Origin: Micractinium sp. NFX-FRZ
Lineage: Eukaryota > Chlorophyta > Trebouxiophyceae > Chlorellales > Chlorellaceae
Direction: 5' to 3'
DNA: 64,000 nt
NCBI GenBank assembly: GCA_029339195.1
Contig: JAPTJF010000247.1
Coordinates: 1-64,000 of the forward strand
Every line of letters begins with the position of its first letter. Positions within the stretch are counted from its first letter, which is position 1. Under the pieces are notes generated by a model. It was not told the origin of the DNA and did no database searches. It was given only the letters and a program-made list of their open reading frames with translations. The position numbers were made by a program, and so were the translations under genes. Positions 56,616 through 64,000 of the stretch are shown here, in pieces.

Positions 56616-59600
56616 TCAAACAGCTGGCCGCAGCCGTCCACCCTCCAGCACCAGAGGCCGCACATCGGGCGGCAGCACGGCCCGCAGGCCCGCCTCGCTG
56701 CTGGCATTGGCCGTAAGCACCACCGCCGCCCCCGCCTGCCGTAGACGCGCCACCACCTCTGCAGCAGGTGAGGAACGTGGCAGCAGGGCACAGAACCGTC
56801 GCAAGAAGCAAAGCATTCAGGCAGGGTGTCCAGCAGGCGCGACACCGTGCACTTGCTGGCTAGCACCCCCAAGCCACAAGAGGCACTCCAAGCTGCCGCT
56901 CGCGCATTCCCGGTGTGCCCCTCACCCGGCAGGCGCGGCACGGCTGTGAAGAAGCGGTCGGCGTCGTCAATCATGACCAGGCGGGGGGACTCCAGGAGCA
57001 GGAGGCGGGTAATGCCCAGGCGCAAGCGCACCATGGCGCCAAGCTCCACACGGCTGGCCTCGCCCACCTGGGGTTGCAGTGGTGGGAGAGGTCGGAGGGT
57101 GCAGGGTCCAGTTGAGCGAAGGGAGGGGTGCAGGGTACTAAGGAAGCACATGAGACATGCACAGGCATCAGCTCAAGGCTCCACTGGGTGCTGCACTCCC
57201 CAAAGAGCACCGGGCAAGCAGGGGCCACCGACTGTGCGCCTGCACAATGCAGTCGGCTGCGATGCGACCAGGCCAGCCACACACACGCGCGCGCATGCGC
57301 ACGCTGCCACCCACCAGCGTCTGGTAGCCGTCTGGCAGGTGTGCCACGTCAGCATCCAGCCCCGTCAGCGCCGCCGCCACCTGGCAGTCGGCCACGCTGG
57401 GCAGCCACCCCTGGGCTGAGCACGCGCACACCATGTTCTCCTGCTCACACCCAAAAGGGGGGACGGGGGCCAGCCAGGGGGCCCATGGCGGTCAAACAGC
57501 GCACAGGCATCTGGCAGCGGACTTGCCGCGTGGCTGGAAGGCAGCTACTGTCCTGATGGCGCCGCCGCCAGCCTTGCTGGCAGCCTGCAGTGCCCCGACG
57601 TTGCCTGCCTGCCTCCTCCCCGCCCCACGGCCCAGTCCCTGCCACAAAAACAAGCAACAGCCCACAGGGCGGCGCCCACCTGGAGGGAAGCGAAGAACAC
57701 GGCTTCGATGCATGCCTGCGGGGAGGCGTAGCCCATGCGCTGCTGCATGGCGTAGCGGTCTGCGGGTCAGGGGGCAGGAAGGGGAGGCCAGAACAAGAAC
57801 CTCAGTTGGCTGCAGCTCTCTATGGGATTGAAGGCGGCTGGCACTGCGTGGTGTGTGGGGCTGGGGAGGGGTACAGGAAGGCGGGCAGGCACAGGCGGGG
57901 AAAGAGGCAGGGGGCGCAGGAGGGCGGGGCAGGCAGAGGTGGAAAGAGGGCGGGGCCGCAGGGATGCATGTGGGCGGACGCGCACCCACTGTGTGCTGCG
58001 GGCCGAAAGCTCTCAGCCCACCCCAATACAGTATGGGACGCTTTGTGCGCCCGCTCCTCACTGGCCCGCTCCTCCTCTGCCCCCGCCCTGCACCCATGCC
58101 TCCTCTCTCCCCCACACGCCCACAAAATGCCAGCCTGTCACCCGTGGAGGTGGGGTGGTAGGCCAGCCAGGCGCCGCCGGTGCACCCGAACTGCACGCTG
58201 CCGCCGCCGGCAGTGATGTCCAGGTGCAGCAGGTGGAGCAGGGTGGTGCGGCCGCTGCCGGGGCCGCCGCTAACCAGCACCGCGCCCCCAGGGGCGACCT
58301 CCAGGCAGGCGGAGAACAGCACGTGGCCGGGGCGGCCCCTGCAGGCACGCAGGGGCGGCAGTGAAACAGGGCGCGCAGGTGGGGGTTGTTAGGAGCGGGT
58401 AGGTGGTGGCAGGTGATCCTGGGGACAGTCGGGCAGGGGGCCACAGGGTTGGCCTGCTGGATTTGCTGTCCGGGCCTCTGCTGCGCTCATTGCCTGCCTG
58501 CAGCAACCCTTCCTCTCCGCCTCTCACCCTCTCCCCCCCAGCTGCACAGCCGCCTGCCCCCCTCCCTTCCCTCTCCTCCTGCCCATCCTCACCTGTATCC
58601 GTAGAGCACGTCGCGGCAGCGCACGCCGCCCACCCAGCCGGCCGCCGTCAGCCGCCGGCTCCTGGCGGCCCGCCCGCCGCCAACGCCGCCGACGCCAACG
58701 CTGCTGACGCTGCCCTCTGGCTCGCCCTCGGCCCCCCGCCCTCCTCCCTCCTTCAGTGCATCCTCTCGCTCCAAATACTCGAGCACGGCGGGCTTCCCCA
58801 GGTTGGTAAGCTGCCCCCGCTGGTGCAGGTCAATCACATGCTCCAGGCTGCCTGCAGCACGGGAACGACAAAAGATGCAAGTGCATGTATGATTAACAAT
58901 GCAGACGGACAGGCAGGCAGACACCGTACCTTGGCTTCCCGCTGTGCCATTGAACGTATTGTTTGTGTTTGCATTTATGTCCCACAGGCTCAGGCAGGCA
59001 GGACAGATCGCAGAAAGCACGCAGCAAGCAGGCGGGCGAAGCAGGCAGGCAAAAGCAGCGTGGCAGGCAGGTGGGGGCACAGCAGGCCTGCGGACAAGCC
59101 AGCTAAAGTCCGTTCACCGTAAGTGGCAACGAAGCGGGCCGCTGCCCTCTGTCAGCACGCCGTCGCCCTGCCCCACGGCTCACACCGGAGCCCGCCCTCC
59201 CTGCCACACAAATAATTTTAGTGCAGCCGGGCAACCTTGCCACCCACCGTAGGAGGCAAAGAAGCGGGCCACCGCCTCTGAGAGGGAGGTGTAGCCCTGC
59301 TCCACCGCTGCTGTGTATCGAATTAGCGCGTACACCGTGCCCACGTTGACGGTGCCCATCAGCAGGCTGGAGCCTCCAATGTACATGAGGGCGACTGTGG
59401 GGTGAGCCGAGGGGGAGGGGAGGGGAGGCAAGGGGCGGGTCAGGGCGTTGATTTCCCCCATTTTCCATGTGGGCGGCACCAGACGCAAGGCTGGAGCGGC
59501 TGAGGCTCACGAGGCTGCAGGGAGGGGGGTGGATGCAAAAAAAGCCACTTGGGGGCTCCCGGCTGGCCTGTCACGGGCTGGGTTGCCTGTGACCCCACCC

Positions 59601-62600
59601 CCCTTGAGAAGACGGTTTCCAAGACGAGCTGGTGGGAGGCCACCCACGCGGCCAGCACATGCATGCACGATGCACGCGCCTGCTGAGGCCCCTGCCTGCA
59701 CTCCTGTGCCTCACTTCCCCTTGATTCACCTGTTACCCCCGCTGAGAAGACGGCCTCCAGGAAGAGCTGGTGGGAGGCCACCCACACAGCCAGCACCATG
59801 GCGGAGCGGAAGTAGGAGGCAGCCAGGACGCAGTACGATTCTGTGGCGGTGAGGGAGGGAGGGAGGGAGGGAGGGAGGGGGGTAGAAGAATATGAAGTTT
59901 ACAGCCAGGAGGGGTGGGGTTGAGGGCAGCCAAAAGGAAGGGCAAGCTAAGGCACCAGTCAGCTGCAGTGCTGCGAACGCGGGAGGCGGGGGGGGAGGTG
60001 TGATGGGGCATGGCGATGGCTCCATGTCACTGGCGACCGTCGAGACGTTAAGAAGCCCATTACATGCAACCCTCCCATCGTGGTTCCCCGTGCTACCAAC
60101 AGTGCCACCCACCCAGCCCCCCCACGCACCCACAAAGGTGCGCTGCAGCGCCAGCGCAATCACTCCGTGTATGGAGGAGAACACGTCAAAGGTGAAGCCG
60201 TACAGCCGGCCCAGCCCGCTGCGGGCCACGCGGTGGCGGGCACGGATGGCGAGAGAGACCAGCACCAGCTCTACCACACTGGCCAGCACAGCGGCGCCTG
60301 CACAACATAGATGTAGGGTGGGGTAAGGGGTGGGTGAGGTGGGGTGGGGGTCCATAGCAGCAGCAGTCCAGCCAGCTACAGCAGAGGGGCGCTGCAGGCA
60401 GCTCTTGCGGGCGGGCGAGCGCTGCCGGCAGGTCCAGAACACGCATGTGCGCAGAGAGGCCGCGCAAGAGCCCTTGAGAGTCCGCACTCACTCACTCACT
60501 CACTCACTCACTCACTCACACTCACTCAATCACTCACTTACTCACTCGCTAACTTACTAACATAGTCACTCACTCACCAATGACTGCATTGTACTTCACT
60601 CCCAGCGCCGGCCCAGCAAAGGTGGCCAGCAGCGCCACGCCAGCGATAACTTGCGTGACACCCTGCAGGCGCCGCCGGGAAACACAAACACGCACCCGCA
60701 ACGGTCAGGAGCCGGCGGCGCTCAAGCCGTTGAGCACCCGCAGGTTCATAGCGCTCGCCCCTTCCCCTGCACCCCAGCTGGACACCTCCCCCCCCCCCTG
60801 TCCTACCCTCCTCCTGCCTCCACCTCAGCTGACCAAGTCCCTCCTCCCCCTCCCCCTCCTCTCCCCCTTCCCCCTCACCTTGACCACCTTCTGCACCAGG
60901 AACCCTGTGAGCACCCGTAGGTTCATCATGTCCACCCCACAGCGCATGGCCAGCTCAGAGGCGCTGATGGCGTCGTAGAAGGGGGCCTCCTGGAAGAGGA
61001 CGTGCTGGAAGAGGCCTGCGGGACGGGGAGGAAAACAGCTTACGTTTTACTTCACTAAAAACATAGACGAGTGCTGGGGTGGGAGGGGAGCCTCCTGGAA
61101 GAGGACGTGCTGGAAGAGGCCTGCGGGACGGGGGGGAGGGGCGCAGACGTGTAACTCATTCAAGAGAGAGCGGATGCTGGAGCTGGAGGGGGGCCTCCTG
61201 GAACAGGACGTGCTGGAAGAGGCCTGCGGGAAGGGGAGGAAAGAAAAGGGGTGACAAGCACTGATGGCGTCGTAGAAGGTGGTTTCCTGGAAGAGGGCGT
61301 GCCTGCGGGAAGGATAAGAAGGGAGGGAGCGAAAGGAGTGTCAATTTGCGTTGGCGTCCTGGAGCAGAAATTTGTGTTGCCGCCTCCTGGAACAGGACGT
61401 GCTGGAAGAGGCCTGCACACGGTGGCACAAGAAACGAGAGAAGAGGCGCTGATGGCGTAGTGTAGTGTAAGGGGGCACACTGGAAGAGGACTCGCTGGAA
61501 GGCGCCACAGGGGCAGAGGAAGGTGCACGGATGGTGAGGTGTGGGTGCAAGGCCTGTGCACCCAAGCGCACACGCATGCTTTGCGGCACACAGCATGCTC
61601 AGCGCATGTACGCATACGCACACGCACCCGTGTATAGGCGCTGCATTGCCCTTCTCAGGTAGAGCTGCAGCGCCACGTTGGACAGCCAGTTGGCTGCCAC
61701 GTAGGCCAGGCAGACGTGCGCCAGCTGGCGGATGTGCGCCAGGAAGGCGGCCCCATCCCCCGCGGTTGCCAGGTTCAGGATCACGCTCTGCGCAGGGGAA
61801 GCAGCGGCAAAGCGGGCGGCAGGCGGTTGGGTGCCAGCGAAGCTGACCACGTGTGTGCCACGCTCACCAGCTGTGAGGCTCTCGGGGATCCACGAAGTAG
61901 GACAGGGACACTTTAAAGGCATGCTCTTCACAGGCTCTTCAAAGGCATGCTCATGAGTGCAAGGTTGAGGCGCATGCATGTGAGCTCTGCACGCAGTGTA
62001 GGGAGCGCAGAAGCAGGAGTCCCCGGCAGGCGTGTGGTGGCCACCTGGAGAGCCTGGAGGGTTGGTGGGAGGCGCTGACACCCCAGCCCGCCCCGCTCCC
62101 ACCACCAGCACAGAGCCCTCCCGCCCTTGCTCCCCCTTGAGCTGGCTGGTCCGCACCTGTATGCGCAGCTGGTAGAGGTGTAGGCCCACTGATGCCACGA
62201 TGAGGGAGGAGGACAGCAGCAGCAGGGGCCAGGCGGCCAGGGCGATGCGGCACATGAAGTGAAGCGTCTCCGTGCCTGGACACAAGAGCAAGGTGGAATG
62301 GGACGTTGCAGGTTAGCAAGGCGCGGCGCAGCAGGGCGCAGCAGGCCAGCGCAGCAGAGCACAGCAGCAGCAGCACCACCACCACCACCACTGCCAGTGG
62401 TGGCAGGCAAGCAGGCAGGCAGCCTGCCCCGACCCAGCATGCACACTCACTCGAATAGCGTGACGGGGGGCGCGCCGCTTCGCCAGGCGTCTCTGCCCCC
62501 GGCGGCCCCTCCTCCTTGTCGTCGACCTTGGGGTACGTCTCGATGCCTGCGTCGTGGAGCTCTGCTATCCACGCCATGCCCAGCCGCCCCTCATCAGGGC

Positions 62601-64000
62601 CCAGCGCCGGGGCGGCTCCCACCATGGTTTGCGCGGGAATGAACTGCACCTCCCCTTCCTCTCCACCCTGCCACAGCTCCGACATGGCGTGGCGCCGCAG
62701 GCCGGAGGAAGTCGGAGGGGCACCCATGACGTCGCCATCGGCAGCGCCGTGGGTGTGGGAGCCGCCTCCCAGGAGGGGCTCTGCCAGGCCGCCGCTGCCG
62801 CCGGGGCCGCCTGCAGCAGCCGGGGTGGGGGGCGCAGAGGTGCTGTCGAGGGGCCATCAACAGTGCCGTAAGGAAGGGGGGTCCTCGGTGGGGGTGCATG
62901 CCTGGCTTGACGGGCTGGGAGATGCGAGGCCAGGAGCGAGTGGCAGGCAGGGCAGGCCAGGCCAGGCAGGGCGGCCCAGGCGAGGGGCAACAGGGCGGGA
63001 GCTGCCGGGCCACAGGGCGCACCTGTTGGCTCGCTGCTTTTGCCAAGTCCCAGCAGGCTTCCCGCCAGACCGCCGGGCAGTGAGACCAGCCACCCCAGCA
63101 CTCCCTGGCTGCTGGCAGGTGCGGGTGCAGAGGCCTTGGGCTGGGCGCCGAGGGCAGCCTCCAGGTCAGCACCAGCCCCAGTGCGAGCGCCAAAGCCAGT
63201 GGCGAGATGGCCCGAGGGCAGCCTGGGCAGCGAGGGCGGCAGCGAGGAAGGCAGGGACAGCTGCGGCACCGGCCGCCCCGCCGGCTGCGGCACGGACTGC
63301 GGCGCCGTCGCCTGCCGCGCCTGCTGCGCCCGGCACCCCTGCGGGTGGTCTGGGTCCCACAGGCCCCCCACTCCTTCTATGTAGTCCAGCAGCGGCTGTG
63401 GGAAGGTGACCAGTCCCAGGGAAAGGGTGTCTTCGTCGGCTGGTATGTAGCCCGTGCGGCTGGCGAGGTCGCGCTGGCGGTAGGGCAGCGACCTCATGCG
63501 CGCCTTCTTCTCCATCACCCAGCGCTCCACTGCAGGTAGGGGAGGAGCGAAGCGGCAGGGCGGATCAAAGCAGGGCAGGGCAGGGCGCGGCGCTGTTGTG
63601 TCAGAAATATCAGCGCAGCTCATCTCCAACTGCGTCGGGGCTGAGCAGCACTGCTGACGAGGCGCCGCTGGGAACCGCCCCCTCCTGCCTCCTACGCCAG
63701 CCCCCACACCCCTGCCAGCCTCACGTTGCTTACAAGGTCCCACCCAGGCGGCAATTCACGGCACCCCCACCCACACACCTCCACCTGCACAATCAACCCC
63801 ATCCGACCAACCCCACCCAGCCCCATACCACCACCCACCCATGCGCACATACATGCACAGCTGTCAAGATGCAAAACTAAAATAAATAAATAAAATCCTC
63901 CACCTGCGTCGTCGTCCAGCTCATCCAGCGACAGCCGAGAGCAGGCCGCACGGATCACCCTCTCAACACTCAAAACCCCAACACAGCAGCACGCCCTCTT
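56616..64000 (-). CDS. ABC exporter-like protein with degenerate nucleotide-binding domain (5' part beyond window)
   Basis: Sixteen exons are visible (63904-64000 partial, 63529-63023, 62810-62451, 62275-62157, 61787-61628, 61015-60879, 60662-60578, 60297-60130, 59840-59730, 59394-59248, 58851-58593, 58338-58142, 57759-57680, 57440-57315, 57067-56926, 56758-56616), about 945 residues, all phases agreeing. A long hydrophilic N-terminal region is followed by a type I exporter membrane domain (LAHVCLAYVAANWLSNVALQ, GLFQHVLFQEAPFYDAIS, LFLEAVFSAGVTVALMYIGG). The NBD has Walker A GGPGSGRTTLL (arginine in place of lysine), Q-loop region YASPQACIEAVFFASLQENM, ELGAMVRLRLGIT where LSGGQ belongs, Walker B LVMIDDADRF without the glutamate, and LTANAS with no H-loop histidine. 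ATP hydrolysis is therefore doubtful. It may be a non-catalytic partner or a non-transport protein. Confidence 0.82.
59112..59155 (-). repeat. Decoy copy of the 3' end of ABC exon 10
   Basis: Plus-strand ccgtaagtggcaacgaagcg resembles the exon end at 59248 (ccgtaggaggcaaagaagcg), followed by ggcc and a similar stretch. It lies in the intron downstream of the true donor. Confidence 0.65.
59588..59670 (-). repeat. Decoy copy of the 3' half of ABC exon 9
   Basis: Contains gagaagacggtttccaagac then gagctggtgggaggccaccc. The true exon end (59730-59812) reads gagaagacggcctccaggaa and the same gagctggtgggaggccaccc. Translated on the minus strand, VLAAWVASHQLVLETVFS against VLAVWVASHQLFLEAVFS. It lies about 140 nt beyond the real donor. 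Confidence 0.85.
60485..60577. repeat. (ACTC)n microsatellite abutting an ABC intron donor
   Basis: Roughly twenty cactcact-type units, some altered, run straight into the donor of exon 7, whose minus-strand sequence is gtgagtgagtg. Confidence 0.9.
60722..60755 (-). repeat. Decoy copy of the 3' part of ABC exon 6
   Basis: tgagcacccgcaggttcata matches the exon's tgagcacccgtaggttcatc at 60908-60927. Translated AMNLRVLNGL against DMMNLRVLTGF. It lies in the intron downstream of exon 6. Confidence 0.65.
61089..61510 (-). repeat. Array of five decayed copies of the 5' end of ABC exon 6
   Basis: Plus-strand segments like ctcctggaagaggacgtg-ctggaagaggc|ctgcgg occur near 61090, 61192, 61280, 61382 and 61470. 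The functional exon edge is at 60984-61020. Several copies keep the acceptor ctgcggg, and copies near 61260 and 61447 also keep the further exon piece gatggcgt(cgtag). All sit in the intron upstream of exon 6. Confidence 0.88.

Overview
The window looks like nuclear DNA of a green alga, most likely a Chlorella-type trebouxiophyte. It is very GC-rich. Genes are broken into many short exons with GT-AG introns and a raised share of GC-AG introns. TGTAA-type polyadenylation signals follow several genes. Histone genes are intron-less and end in a palindrome. The families present are those of a plastid-bearing eukaryote: a ferredoxin/metallo-beta-lactamase fusion, a HugZ-like plastid haem-degradation protein, a thylakoid-lumen type FKBP, DUF707 proteins and an AAAP amino-acid permease. 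I saw no transposon, tRNA, rRNA, CRISPR or viral gene. Exon joins were worked out by hand from frame, splice sites and family conservation. For most genes the joined exons sum to a multiple of three. Layout, left to right. 0.1-2.5 kb (+): ferredoxin-like/metallo-beta-lactamase protein. 2.8-5.2 kb (+) and 8.8-11.1 kb (-): an inverted pair of paralogous ankyrin proteins with the same five-exon plan, flanking a cysteine-rich, probably secreted protein (+). 12.0-12.3 kb: a probable MYND-finger gene 3' end. 12.5-18.6 kb: two divergent histone pairs (H2A/H2B, then H3/H4) separated by an F-box/leucine-rich gene. 19.0-23.3 kb (-): a class III aminotransferase in 12 exons. 23.8 kb: a decayed scrap of the ankyrin family. 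24.5-25.8 kb (+): an unrecognised helical protein. 26.6-28.6 kb (-) and 28.8-32.4 kb (+): a head-to-head FKBP isomerase and a thiosulfate/3-mercaptopyruvate sulfurtransferase. 32.8-38.7 kb (+): a tandem pair of DUF707-like type II membrane proteins. 39.4-44.4 kb (-): amino-acid permease. 44.8-49.2 kb (-) and 49.6-52.7 kb (+): a head-to-head METTL17/Rsm22 mitoribosome factor and a CCDC97-like protein. 53.2-56.4 kb (-): HugZ-like protein. 56.6 kb to the right edge (-): an ABC exporter with a badly degenerate nucleotide-binding domain, cut by the window end. The most unusual signal is shared by five genes (FKBP, sulfurtransferase, CCDC97, HugZ-like, ABC). Their introns carry one to five decayed tandem copies of the neighbouring exon's splice site plus the adjoining piece of exon. 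The copies sit inside the intron and the real exon is the outermost copy. This suggests that introns here grow, or are renewed, by local tandem duplication across splice junctions. Other points are the GC-AG introns (7 of roughly 100), the catalytically doubtful ABC domain, a perfect 25-bp hairpin in an intron, and a shared oriented element in the two histone promoters.
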